Below, in pieces: positions 40,446-49,180 of a DNA stretch of 52,265 bases (within the stretch, counting starts at the first letter, position 1; every line of letters begins with the position of its first letter). The stretch comes from Nitrospira sp. (GTDB lineage: Bacteria > Nitrospirota > Nitrospiria > Nitrospirales > Nitrospiraceae). The stretch is from contig JAHBWT010000021.1 in assembly GCA_019636815.1 (NCBI GenBank), positions 1 through 52,265 of the forward strand, read 5' to 3'. The translations under genes were made by a program, and so were the position numbers. A model generated the notes under the pieces. That model saw only the letters and a list, made by a program, of their open reading frames with translations, made no database searches and was not told the DNA's origin.

Positions 40446-41648
40446 TCAGGACTGTCCTCTCTCACTTCCGAGTTGAGAGGCCAACCCCGCGATTTCGCCC
40501 AGCTTACGAGCCATCTCTTCAAGCCGTCTTGTCGCATTTTCAGCCGCCTGCTCAGTTTCCACAACCCGCCGGGAAAGGACTCCGTTACGATCACGTTCGG
40601 CCACGAGAAGACCTTCCAATTCCTGAACTTTCGTCCCGGTTTTCTCCACCTCCTGCAATCGGCCTGTTGTTTCGGTGTGTTTCTGCCGTTCAGCCGTGAG
40701 TTCGGTTTCCAGCATCTTGACTCGCTGCTGGAGTTCAGCCACTTGTTGTTGCTCACCAAGGAGTCGCTCTTCTGCATCTTGAGCCCTTGCTGAAGTCTTT
40801 TCCAAATCAGTAATCTGTTGGACCAGCTGCTCGGCGGCCTCCCGTTCCGCATTGAGCGCAGATTCCAATTCCGCAATGCGTCCTGACGTCTTCTGCACAG
40901 CGAGAACCTCTTCCTTGAACGTTTCTACTCGATCCTGCTCTGTCTTAAGCGCCGCTTCCAGCTCTGGAACTCTCAAGACCTGGAGCTCAAGCGTCGTGAC
41001 TTTTGTTTCAAGCTCGCTGGCACGCTGACGTTCGGTGGCCAACTGTGCTTCAATCTCCGTGGCTCTTCCTAGCTGCTCTATTGCTTCGGACAGCCGTTTA
41101 GTCAAATCTTCTGATCGCGCTCGTTCTGTCTGAAGCTGCTGTTCCATCTCCTTGAGCGTACCGACGTCCTGCTGCATGCTGTCGTGCTCGCGGTTCGATA
41201 TCGGGGGAACTCTTTCAACAGATATTGCCGTTTGATCTGATGCCGATTGACTCGCTGGGGCATGCTCTGGCGGCACTTCCTGCTGTTTTGCGATCAGTTC
41301 GAGTACACGATCTTTCAACGATGTACCCTGGAACGGTTTTTTCAATACACCATCCGCCCGACAGGACTCAGCCTGCCTGGTCACTTCATCATTCACGATG
41401 CCGGAGATCAAAAGCACGGGAGTTGTTGCGAGGGTGGGATTTCCTCTGACAAACGCGCAGACTTCATACCCGCTCCTATCGGGCATAATCACGTCGGAGA
41501 CGATGAGATCCGGCCGCTCTTTTGCCAAATAGGCCAACGCTTCTTCGCCGTTTGCCGCGAGCGTGACACCGAGTCCCGCCTCGGTTAACAGTCGTTCGGC
41601 TACTTTTCGAACAGCGATGCTGTCATCGGCTATGAGAATCTTCGGCAT
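40446..41648 (-). CDS. Response regulator with a long coiled-coil C-terminus
   Basis: A 400-residue protein with an N-terminal receiver domain (I-L-I-A-D-D-S, phospho-acceptor Asp in D-L-I-V-S-D-V-I-M-P, conserved Lys in L-K-K-P-F) followed by about 270 residues of continuous heptad-type coiled coil. The coil includes repeated E-x-Q-L-x-x-E and V-x-x-L-E-x-x-L patterns. There is no DNA-binding or enzymatic output. Such a design could dimerise, filament or position the signalling complex, as in Frz/Pil-like systems. ATG 41648 has GAAAGG seven bases upstream. Confidence 0.88.
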   Translation of the reverse strand: MPKILIADDSIAVRKVAERLLTEAGLGVTLAANGEEALAYLAKERPDLIVSDVIMPDRSGYEVCAFVRGNPTLATTPVLLISGIVNDEVTRQAESCRADGVLKKPFQGTSLKDRVLELIAKQQEVPPEHAPASQSASDQTAISVERVPPISNREHDSMQQDVGTLKEMEQQLQTERARSEDLTKRLSEAIEQLGRATEIEAQLATERQRASELETKVTTLELQVLRVPELEAALKTEQDRVETFKEEVLAVQKTSGRIAELESALNAEREAAEQLVQQITDLEKTSARAQDAEERLLGEQQQVAELQQRVKMLETELTAERQKHTETTGRLQEVEKTGTKVQELEGLLVAERDRNGVLSRRVVETEQAAENATRRLEEMARKLGEIAGLASQLGSERGQS

Positions 41649-41684
41649 GCCCGCACCTTTCATCTTTCTCCGTATCTTGAGGAA

Positions 41685-42134
41685 TCACTCCATGCACGAT
41701 CCGAGCTGCGCGATTGACAGAATCGGTATCTCATCCAGCCCGCTGGTATAACTTCCTTCGGTTGGCATATCTTTTTCTCGATAGGTCTGGATCGCCGCAG
41801 GTTCTAACGTCTGAAGGATCGGCATCTCCTCATCGATACACATCACCATATCTCCCAAAGGGTGCTTTATCCTGAGGCACAAGGGGTTCCTTCCCTCCAC
41901 ACAAAGATGCAGAGCTGAAGCCAAATCGAACACTGGGAGAACGGCCTGATTCTGACGAACAACCGCCGTAATGAAAGGGGTGCGGCTGCCGACCGGAATG
42001 GGCGAATTCCAGTGAGAAATGCCCGCGACTTCTGATGTCTTCACCGCCAAGCGCCTGCCACCAACTGAAAAGACCAAAAGCATCCACGATGGATGCGTGG
42101 CTTGTCTCTGCTGTTTTCCCCCCCTCCTCAGCAT
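41685..42134 (-). CDS. CheW-like coupling protein (operon copy 3)
   Basis: A 149-residue CheW-type SH3-like domain: L-V-F-S-V-G-G-R-R-L-A-V, a core segment I-T-A-V-V-R-Q-N-Q-A-V-L-P-V-F-D-L, and a beta-rich end. CheW proteins join CheA to receptors in signalling arrays. The ATG overlaps the stop codon of the preceding CheW-like gene (ATGCTGA), so the two are translationally coupled. Divergence of the canonical loop residues suggests a specialised scaffold. Confidence 0.8.
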   Translation of the reverse strand: MLRRGGKQQRQATHPSWMLLVFSVGGRRLAVKTSEVAGISHWNSPIPVGSRTPFITAVVRQNQAVLPVFDLASALHLCVEGRNPLCLRIKHPLGDMVMCIDEEMPILQTLEPAAIQTYREKDMPTEGSYTSGLDEIPILSIAQLGSCME

Positions 42135-42637
42135 GTTCGCCCCTCACGTGCGGCACTGTCCCAAGCACCCATCGAAGAACGAGGGGTTCCCGGCTCATGA
42201 CCGGCATTGGACTCGGCATGCTCCCCGAGAATCCAAGTTGGATTGAGGATGAGTGCAATGCTTTGTTCGAATAGGATCATGCCTCGATACCAATGCCGTT
42301 CCGGTCCACGGAACTGCATCGGAAGCGGCAAGATTTGAGACGGCTGGAGTTCAAGAAAGCCCTCCACAGTGGTGACTCGGATACTCCCACGCACTCCGTG
42401 CTCAGAAAGCAGTATGACGCGTGCATCCGCTCCATTCCAATCATGCGACACGCTCAGTCGATCGGCTAGATCGACTGCTCTGTACTCCATGCCATGCAGG
42501 ATGGGATTGGTGACGCGTCCGGCTTCTTCAAGAGTCAACAACCCACCAATCGATTCGGCATCTAACGCTAGATACCGTCCCTCCAATGTCACGATGAGAA
42601 ACCGCGATGGAGAAGCTGGCGACGAGGTTCCCGTCAT
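42128..42637 (-). CDS. CheW-like coupling protein (operon copy 2)
   Basis: A 169-residue CheW-type protein starting at M-T-G-T-S-S, with the folding core L-I-V-T-L-E-G-R-Y-L-A-L-D and Y-R-A-V-D-L-A-D-R-L. The frame is open 45 codons upstream into the 3' end of cheA, but no start there has a good ribosome binding site. It follows the CheA gene and ends overlapping the next cheW-like gene. Its C-terminal 60 residues are unusual for CheW and may make specific contacts. Confidence 0.72.
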   Translation of the reverse strand: MTGTSSPASPSRFLIVTLEGRYLALDAESIGGLLTLEEAGRVTNPILHGMEYRAVDLADRLSVSHDWNGADARVILLSEHGVRGSIRVTTVEGFLELQPSQILPLPMQFRGPERHWYRGMILFEQSIALILNPTWILGEHAESNAGHEPGTPRSSMGAWDSAAREGRTC

Positions 42638-42725
42638 CGATTCCCAGGTGCCTATACCACAATCTTTCCACCCATTCTCTGTAACAAATCCGATTTCGTC
42701 AAATGATACGAGTATTTCGACCAAG

Positions 42726-45700
42726 TTACTTGCGTAAAGCCGGAGCCTTTCCAAGCCACTGCTCAACCTCATGCAACAACATCCGTTCTTCCACCGGTTT
42801 GGGAATATACGAATTCGCGCCGAGATTCAATGCCATCTGCCGATGTTTGTCTCGAGCCCTTGTCGTCATGACCACGACCGGTGTATGTCGGGTTTCCGGA
42901 CGACTTCTGAGCGCTTGAATGACTTCGAATCCGTTGAGTTTTGGCATTTCGAGATCGGTGAGGATCATCCGGTAATTGGTCGTCGAGGTCTTTCGGAGTC
43001 CGTCTTCGCCGTCGACCGCTGTGTCGAACGGATATCCAGCAGACTCCAGCATTCTTCCGAGAAACTTGCGGATGCTCAACGAATCATCTATCAACAGCAG
43101 CCGCGGCTCATTCGGATCATTCACCGACGCACGTTGCACGGGCTGTCCCGGCAGAGGGTGGGCCTTGACCAAGACGCTGCGTGCACCGGATTCCTTCTTG
43201 TCTCTCGGCGTCAAACGGCTTGGATCGATCACAAGAACAACACGTCCTTCTGGATCAATGGTCGCGCCTCCGAAAAAGGATTGGTTCAGAGATTGGAGTG
43301 ATCCTAGCGGCTTCATGACGATCTCTTGACGGCCCAACAATTCATCAACCGCCAGTCCCATCGAGGCTCCGGCCGTCCGAACGATCACCACCGGCATGGT
43401 CCACACGATGCTCCCTGATTCTCGATGGAGAATGTGATGGAGGGATTGCACTTCAATAAGTTTGTCGTCGACCTGTAAGAATGTACGCCCACCATCCTCT
43501 CGCATCGAAGAAGGCGTCGGCATCGTGACTTCTTGGATACTCAACAACGGGATGGCATATCGGTCGGTACCCACTCGCACGAGCAGTGCGGTGGCAATGA
43601 GGAGCGTGAGGGGGAGATTCAGGGTAAATTTGGTGCCAACGCCGGGTTCAGAGTCCACGTCGATATGCCCGTTCATGCCTTCGATGGCTCGTTTGACCAC
43701 ATCCAATCCTACGCCTCGACCTGCTTGATCCCCTATCTTGTCGGCCGTGGAAAAACCGGGTAAAAAAATCATCTGAAGAACGTCCGTATCAGACACGGCT
43801 TGGATCTGGTGTGCTGGAGCAAGTTCCATCTTGGAGGCTTTGGCTCGTATTTTTTCCAAATCTAACCCGGTTCCATCGTCCTCCACTGCGATGATGATCG
43901 AATTTCCCCGATGGGTTGCGTGGAGAGAGACAGTTCCGACGGCTGGTTTGCCCTTTGCGATTCGGTCAGCCGCCGGTTCGATACCGTGATACACGGCGTT
44001 TCTCACCAAATGCACCAAAGGATCCACCAATCGTTCCACGATCCCGGTGTCAACTTCCGTCTGCTCACCCGAGGTGACGAGGGACACTTCTTTGTTTGAG
44101 GCTCGGGCGATTTCTCTGACCGCTCGACGAAACCTGGTGAACGATGTACCGATTGGAACCATGCGGGCCCGGGCGATTTCGTCTCGCATCAACAGCGTCA
44201 AATGTTGCAGTTGAGTCATCTCGTTCTGGGCGTTCTTGATGGATCCATCCAACTGGGCCATCGACTCACCGATATCGGCGGTGACTTCGCCGATGCGACG
44301 AGCCAAGATATTGAAATCGTCGTACTTGTCCAGCTCGAGGTTGCCAAAATCGCCGAGTAGGGGGAGTCCTTGCCCCGCGGGCGCTGTCGAGCTGCTCGGA
44401 GCTTCCTGATAAGTAAATGTATGTTTGTCGGCAAAGGATTGGATCGAATCCACCAAACGGCTGTTGAATGCCAAGACCTGTCGCGACAATTGCTCCAAGC
44501 CCTGCAGCCGTTGTTCTAATCGGCCGCGTCCTGTGACCAAATCTCCGACGAGGTTCATGAGTCGCTCTAATCGCGCATGGCTGACACGAATAACCTCGTG
44601 ATCTTCAGCAGCCTTCGCATCCTGAGGTTTGCCCTGAGAATGAAGATCATCTTGTCGACTTTGTGAGAGAGCGACACCCTCGGACACATCAGCCGAGCCC
44701 GGTGCCAAGGTCGACTCAACGGGTGTACCTTGTTCCAATCTTTTCAGTTCCGAACGCGCCGCGTGGAACCGTTGCCGCGTCTCGACGACCACGCTGTGAT
44801 CTCTCCGCATCAGGATCCGGATGACATCGATTGCTCGTAACATCAGATCCGTATGAGCGGACGACACGTTGAGACGACCGTCCCGTACCGCTCCCATGAA
44901 GTCCTCAACATAATGGACGAGATCGCCTATAGATCGAATCCCTACGGTATACGCGGATCCTTTCAGGGTATGCGCGGTGCGAAAGAGCTGGTTGATCAAT
45001 TCCCTGTCTTGAGGGTCCTTCTCCAACCTCAAGAGATCCGCCTCCAATAGCTCAAGATATTCTTGGGTTTCAGGAACGAAGTAAGACTGTACTTCCGGAT
45101 CGAGATCCGGGATCAAGTATTCATCGGGCAAGTCCGTGACGGGCATTTCTATACTGACAACGGCCTCGCTCTGATCCGAGCTTAAACCGCCCGCTTCAGT
45201 ACTCGGAGGCACGGCCTCTTCCGAAGCGACCACGATGGCACTCTCACATATTTGAGTCAGTCGTTGCACAAGAACCGGCACATCGTGTTGCAGTTGCGGC
45301 ACGTCCGCCGAGTCTCTTCGCAGAATGAGTCGGATCAATTCTGCCGCACTCGTCAACAGGTCAAGGAGGCCATCACTGAGAGGGCAACGCTTGTCGTGGA
45401 CCGCGACCATGCAATCTTCCATCGGATGCGCAACGTCGCCGATCACACGGAAGCCTACGGTGTACGCCGAGCCTTTTAACGTATGCGCCGTACGAAACAG
45501 CCGAAATATTGAATCCTCATCATCCCGCTTGTTTCTCAGGAGGCGGATCAATCCATCGATAGCGCCGAGATACTCCTCAGCTTCTGGAATGAAATACGAT
45601 AAGATTTCGGCATCCAGTCCGGGATGCACGTACTCTTCAGTCGTAATGATAGACGTTGCCGAGGTGTCTGTTTTCTCTCCTTCTTGTTGTTTGATCGAAG

Positions 45701-46067
45701 CCCAACAGCGTTCTACGGCCTCCGCATCCTCAACGCCGCCTTGCCCGATGACGCGAACGATGACCTGAAGGCGTTGCGCAATATTCCGCATGACGTCGAC
45801 CGCTCCGCCCCATTGCGCAGCGGGAGTCGGCGTGGCTTGTTCCAGCAAAGTCTCCAAGTATTCAGCGAGCTGAGCAACTCCGCTGAAGCCATAGAGGGCG
45901 GCGGCTCCGGAAATACGATGGGCGACGATGTATTGGTCAGACAGTTCCTGAGGAGTGGGAATTGCCCCGTTGGGAGGATGCAACGCCTTCGTCAGGGCAT
46001 CCAGCCCATCCGATGCTTCGAGGACAAAAATGCTGATGAGGTTCTGCCTGTCGAACTCCGAACTCAT
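42726..46067 (-). CDS. CheA hybrid kinase: three Hpt domains, kinase core, CheW domain, receiver
   Basis: A 1,113-residue chemosensory histidine kinase. Three N-terminal Hpt domains each keep a phospho-histidine: V-A-H-R-I-S-G-A-A, F-R-T-A-H-T-L-K-G-S-A, and F-R-T-A-H-T-L-K-G-S-A again. A dimerisation helix (about 490-590) and the HATPase core follow (N box V-H-L-V-R-N-A-V-Y-H-G; later G-R-G-V-G-L-D-V-V). The CheW-like regulatory domain (about 790-920) and a C-terminal receiver with phospho-acceptor Asp in L-T-D-L-E-M-P complete it. This resembles ChpA/FrzE/PilL-type kinases of alternative chemosensory systems. Its output is not evident here. ATG 46067 has GAGGGA just upstream. Confidence 0.93.
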   Translation of the reverse strand: MSSEFDRQNLISIFVLEASDGLDALTKALHPPNGAIPTPQELSDQYIVAHRISGAAALYGFSGVAQLAEYLETLLEQATPTPAAQWGGAVDVMRNIAQRLQVIVRVIGQGGVEDAEAVERCWASIKQQEGEKTDTSATSIITTEEYVHPGLDAEILSYFIPEAEEYLGAIDGLIRLLRNKRDDEDSIFRLFRTAHTLKGSAYTVGFRVIGDVAHPMEDCMVAVHDKRCPLSDGLLDLLTSAAELIRLILRRDSADVPQLQHDVPVLVQRLTQICESAIVVASEEAVPPSTEAGGLSSDQSEAVVSIEMPVTDLPDEYLIPDLDPEVQSYFVPETQEYLELLEADLLRLEKDPQDRELINQLFRTAHTLKGSAYTVGIRSIGDLVHYVEDFMGAVRDGRLNVSSAHTDLMLRAIDVIRILMRRDHSVVVETRQRFHAARSELKRLEQGTPVESTLAPGSADVSEGVALSQSRQDDLHSQGKPQDAKAAEDHEVIRVSHARLERLMNLVGDLVTGRGRLEQRLQGLEQLSRQVLAFNSRLVDSIQSFADKHTFTYQEAPSSSTAPAGQGLPLLGDFGNLELDKYDDFNILARRIGEVTADIGESMAQLDGSIKNAQNEMTQLQHLTLLMRDEIARARMVPIGTSFTRFRRAVREIARASNKEVSLVTSGEQTEVDTGIVERLVDPLVHLVRNAVYHGIEPAADRIAKGKPAVGTVSLHATHRGNSIIIAVEDDGTGLDLEKIRAKASKMELAPAHQIQAVSDTDVLQMIFLPGFSTADKIGDQAGRGVGLDVVKRAIEGMNGHIDVDSEPGVGTKFTLNLPLTLLIATALLVRVGTDRYAIPLLSIQEVTMPTPSSMREDGGRTFLQVDDKLIEVQSLHHILHRESGSIVWTMPVVIVRTAGASMGLAVDELLGRQEIVMKPLGSLQSLNQSFFGGATIDPEGRVVLVIDPSRLTPRDKKESGARSVLVKAHPLPGQPVQRASVNDPNEPRLLLIDDSLSIRKFLGRMLESAGYPFDTAVDGEDGLRKTSTTNYRMILTDLEMPKLNGFEVIQALRSRPETRHTPVVVMTTRARDKHRQMALNLGANSYIPKPVEERMLLHEVEQWLGKAPALRK

Positions 46068-46121
46068 CAATCCCTCTTGGCGCCAGAATGCTCTCTTCGC
46101 TCAGTGGATGAGGGGGGATTC

Positions 46122-48011
46122 TCAGGTCAGCTTGAACTGTGACACCGAAGTGGTCAGACCTTCAGCTAGCGTCGCCATATCCTCTACCGTCGCACGCGCC
46201 GAGTCTGTGGCCTTTTGCGTCGCCACGGCGCCTCCGGTAAAGTCCTTGATCGAACGTCCCACCTGATCGGTTGAAACGGTTTGGTCCACCGCCGCCGCCG
46301 CGATGCTTTGAGCCAGTTCGGCAGACCGTTGCGCGATGGTCGAAATTTCCTTGAACACGTCACCTGTGCGCAAAGCTGAAGCCGATCCATCCTCGACCGC
46401 CTGAGTTTCATGTTCCATGGCCACGACCGCGTGCTGCGTTTCGCTCTGGATAACTTTCACCAGATCTGCGATCTCACGCGTGGCCTGCGTCGAGCTCTCC
46501 GCGAGCTTCCGCACTTGTTCAGCGACCACGGCGAAGCGTGCTCCGGCCTCACCGGCCCCAGCGGCCTCGATCGCAGCGTTGAGAGCCAAGAGATTGGTCT
46601 GGTTGGCGATATCCCGAATCGTGGAAACGATTTGTGAAATTTCCAATGAACGGTCACCGAGCCCCTTGACTTGTTTCGACATTCGTTGAACCGCCAATTG
46701 AATGCGCTGCATGTCTTGGACGGTTTGTTGCACCGCAAGTCGGCCGTCTTCAGTGGCCTTCAAAACCTGGCGGGCCGCTTCAGAAGATGCTCCGGCGGTG
46801 TCCGTCACTTGGTGCATCGATGACGCTAACTGTTCGACTGCGCTGAGCGCCTTGATGGATTCCTCCGCTTGATGTCTGGCGGTTCCGGCCATTTGTCCGG
46901 CATTGTCTTTCAATTTGCTCGCCGCCGTATGGACACGTTCTGCGGCTTGGCGCACTTGTTTCATCAACTGTGAAAAGCGCTGGATCATGAGGTTGAATCC
47001 GTCCGCCAGGTTTCCAAACATGTCGGCCGTCACTTCACCGCGCTTCGTCAAATCGCCTTTCCCAACATCGGACACCAACACGAGGAATTGCATGAGTTGT
47101 TTTTGCATCCTGTCCCGCTCTTCTTCCGTCGAGACGAGAACGGTGATCCGATCCAACATGATGTTGAACGCCTTGGCCATATGACCGACTTCGTCGTCGC
47201 TTTCCAGACTTGCGCGAGCCTGCAGGTTGCCTGCGGCGGCCTGTGTCGCGACATCGGCCACATGGATGATGTCTCTCACAATGCTGCGCGCGAGGAAGTA
47301 TCCGATCGCGATGGCCAAGAGCAGGGCCACGCCTGCTCCGCCAAGCATGACATTCGTGAGATAGACGGCCATGCGCTGCCCGCTCTCATTCAATTCACTG
47401 GCCAGGTCTCGAATGAGTTGCGCGACCCATTGGAAGCGCCATGTTGATCGGCCATGCCACAACGCCACTTCCGTGGACAGCACCGTGGTCCCTAACTCCC
47501 TCATCGACTGCCGTTGCTCGTCCGAAAGCGAGGGGTCAAAGCTGTCGTTCAACGCTCCCACGGTGATTTCCGCGGATGCGAAATATTCTCTCAGCGTAAA
47601 AAGAAGGACGTCCAATTCTTGTCCGTCGCGACGGCCATCCACGGTTTCGTGTGTTGCGGATGGTCGATACGCCTCAAGCGGCGCCATGGTGCGCCGCTTC
47701 AATTCGGCAAGGGGGATGATGGCGTCGTCAAAGGCTTCCTTGTCTTTCTGGTCCGCCGCACTCAACAACGCATTGTGATAGAGACTGAGGTAGGTGCTGC
47801 TGACCGCGACTTGCGAGACGCCTACCGTGGATTCATCATAAATGGAACGCAGCTGGCTCGTCAGGGTAGTCAGCCCCATCAAACCGATGAAACCAATTGC
47901 CATCATGCCGACCACGATGGCGGAAAACCCTAGAAGGATTTTATGCAGCGCTTTTAGGTTCTTAAACCAAGCACGAGGCGACCGTTTCCAGGTTTTCCTA
48001 AACTCCGCCAT
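46122..48011 (-). CDS. PilJ-like methyl-accepting chemotaxis protein with two HAMP regions
   Basis: A 629-residue membrane receptor with an N-terminal transmembrane helix ([13 protein letters not shown]), a roughly 170-residue periplasmic four-helix sensor, and a second helix ([16 protein letters not shown]). A HAMP domain follows, then a second HAMP-like segment ([11 protein letters not shown]) and the cytoplasmic signalling hairpin with tip [16 protein letters not shown]. Two HAMP regions and this tip fit PilJ/FrzCD-type receptors. There is no C-terminal CheR/CheB-binding pentapeptide and no cheR or cheB in the operon. ATG 48011 has AGGAGG six bases upstream. Confidence 0.92.
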   Translation of the reverse strand: MAEFRKTWKRSPRAWFKNLKALHKILLGFSAIVVGMMAIGFIGLMGLTTLTSQLRSIYDESTVGVSQVAVSSTYLSLYHNALLSAADQKDKEAFDDAIIPLAELKRRTMAPLEAYRPSATHETVDGRRDGQELDVLLFTLREYFASAEITVGALNDSFDPSLSDEQRQSMRELGTTVLSTEVALWHGRSTWRFQWVAQLIRDLASELNESGQRMAVYLTNVMLGGAGVALLLAIAIGYFLARSIVRDIIHVADVATQAAAGNLQARASLESDDEVGHMAKAFNIMLDRITVLVSTEEERDRMQKQLMQFLVLVSDVGKGDLTKRGEVTADMFGNLADGFNLMIQRFSQLMKQVRQAAERVHTAASKLKDNAGQMAGTARHQAEESIKALSAVEQLASSMHQVTDTAGASSEAARQVLKATEDGRLAVQQTVQDMQRIQLAVQRMSKQVKGLGDRSLEISQIVSTIRDIANQTNLLALNAAIEAAGAGEAGARFAVVAEQVRKLAESSTQATREIADLVKVIQSETQHAVVAMEHETQAVEDGSASALRTGDVFKEISTIAQRSAELAQSIAAAAVDQTVSTDQVGRSIKDFTGGAVATQKATDSARATVEDMATLAEGLTTSVSQFKLT

Positions 48012-48079
48012 GATTGTCCTCCTGCTCGCGACTCGTGATCGGACTTATCCGTGTCGACATAAACGCTTTCCCGCGTGTG

Positions 48080-48589
48080 TTATAAGCTCTGACCGGTAGC
48101 CGTCTCCTCTATGGACGACAACAGTCGCGACATTTCCAATATGGCGCTCGGTTTGCTCTCGGTTTTGAAGAGCAGAGAAATCATAGGGTGGCGCTTGGCC
48201 GTGGGATACGCCGAGGGTGCCATCAGATCATGCGAATGGATGATGCGGATTGTGGGTACATCTTCCACTAGAATACCGACCTGGTGAGTGCCATGACGGA
48301 CAACCACCGCATATTTGGGCATGGCGGACGCGGATACGCCCAACGCTCTCCTCACATCTGCAAGGGGAATGATGGTTCCGCGTAGATTCGTGACACCGAC
48401 TAGCACATCCGGCATTCCCGGCACAGGTGTGACCGACTCGGGTTCGAAGACTTCGCGGACTTGGCGTAAGTCGATGGCGAACCTTTCTTGACCCAATTTG
48501 ATCAGACACACTCGCAAGGCATCGGTGGATTTGGGCTGTTCCGGAATCGAATCTGAATGAAGCAGGGGTAACTCACCCATGGAAATCAT
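48080..48589 (-). CDS. CheW-like coupling protein (operon copy 1)
   Basis: A 169-residue CheW domain with L-I-K-L-G-Q-E-R-F-A-I-D-L, V-L-V-G-V-T-N-L-R-G-T-I-I-P-L-A-D-V and G-I-L-V-E-D-V, the best canonical match of the three CheW-like proteins here. The start is ATG 48589 (or ATG 48580), 30 bases downstream of the CheY stop; no strong Shine-Dalgarno is present. It should link the PilJ-like receptor and the CheA kinase. Confidence 0.9.
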   Translation of the reverse strand: MISMGELPLLHSDSIPEQPKSTDALRVCLIKLGQERFAIDLRQVREVFEPESVTPVPGMPDVLVGVTNLRGTIIPLADVRRALGVSASAMPKYAVVVRHGTHQVGILVEDVPTIRIIHSHDLMAPSAYPTAKRHPMISLLFKTESKPSAILEMSRLLSSIEETATGQSL

Positions 48590-48618
48590 CGCTCGTTGCC
48601 CAAGTAAAATCGGCGCTC

Positions 48619-48981
48619 TCAGCTCAATGCGAGTTTCACAGCGTGCAACAGATCCTCCGACTTGAACGGTTTCACCACATGACCGTTGGCCCCCTGTTGT
48701 TGTCCCCAGAACTTGTCGCTTTCCTGCCCCTTTGAGGTGCAGAGCACGATCGGGATGCTCTTGAATCGAGCATCGGTTTTCAAATCTCTGCATACTTGAA
48801 ATCCATTCCGTCCTGGCATCACCACATCCAGAACGATAAGATCCGGTTTTTCCGTGACGATCTTGTCCTCCAGCCCATCCGCGGTTGAGAACGATACAAC
48901 AGTATGTTGGGCAGCCTTTAGATAGGACTCGATCAGTTGCAGCTCTGCGTACGAGTCGTCAACAACCATGATTTTGCTCAT
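48619..48981 (-). CDS. CheY-like response regulator
   Basis: A single-domain 120-residue receiver: I-M-V-V-D-D-S, phospho-acceptor Asp in L-I-V-L-D-V-V-M-P, switch Thr in V-L-C-T-S-K, and the conserved Lys in H-V-V-K-P-F. It is the first gene of the chemosensory operon; ATG 48981 has GAGAGGA seven bases upstream and a sigma-70-like promoter is visible about 75-100 bases ahead. With no flagellar genes in view, it may act on type IV pili, gliding or another output. Confidence 0.93.
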   Translation of the reverse strand: MSKIMVVDDSYAELQLIESYLKAAQHTVVSFSTADGLEDKIVTEKPDLIVLDVVMPGRNGFQVCRDLKTDARFKSIPIVLCTSKGQESDKFWGQQQGANGHVVKPFKSEDLLHAVKLALS

Positions 48982-49053
48982 AAACCCGGTCCTCTCCCTC
49001 TTGTAAAGGCAGTTCTCCTTATCCTCGCAAAGCGATTCGTTCTAGTCTCATGT

Positions 49054-49081
49054 AGTGTAGCGACTTGTTGATGGTTGGCAA
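49054..49081 (-). promoter_or_regulatory. Candidate sigma-70 promoter of the chemosensory operon
   Basis: On the minus strand TTGCCA (49081-49076) and TACACT (49059-49054) are separated by 16 bases. Initiation would occur near 49047, giving a leader of about 65 bases before cheY at 48981. The -10 is the same hexamer as in the lipoprotein promoter at 33087. Confidence 0.5.
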
Positions 49082-49096
49082 GGAAAACGATACATA

Positions 49097-49128
49097 TCGA
49101 CATCCCCTTCGGACATGGTAGATGTCGA
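49097..49128 (-). terminator. Hairpin with T-run after cobQ
   Basis: TCGACATC (49097-49104) pairs exactly with GATGTCGA (49121-49128). Read on the minus strand, the stem lies about 53 bases after the cobQ stop and is followed by TATGTATCGTTTTCC, which contains a short T-run. It separates the cobalamin operon from the chemosensory operon. Confidence 0.55.
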
Positions 49129-49180
49129 CACCTGTCCAAAACCGATGGGAAACCGTATGAAAGCTGTCGGAAAAACGACT

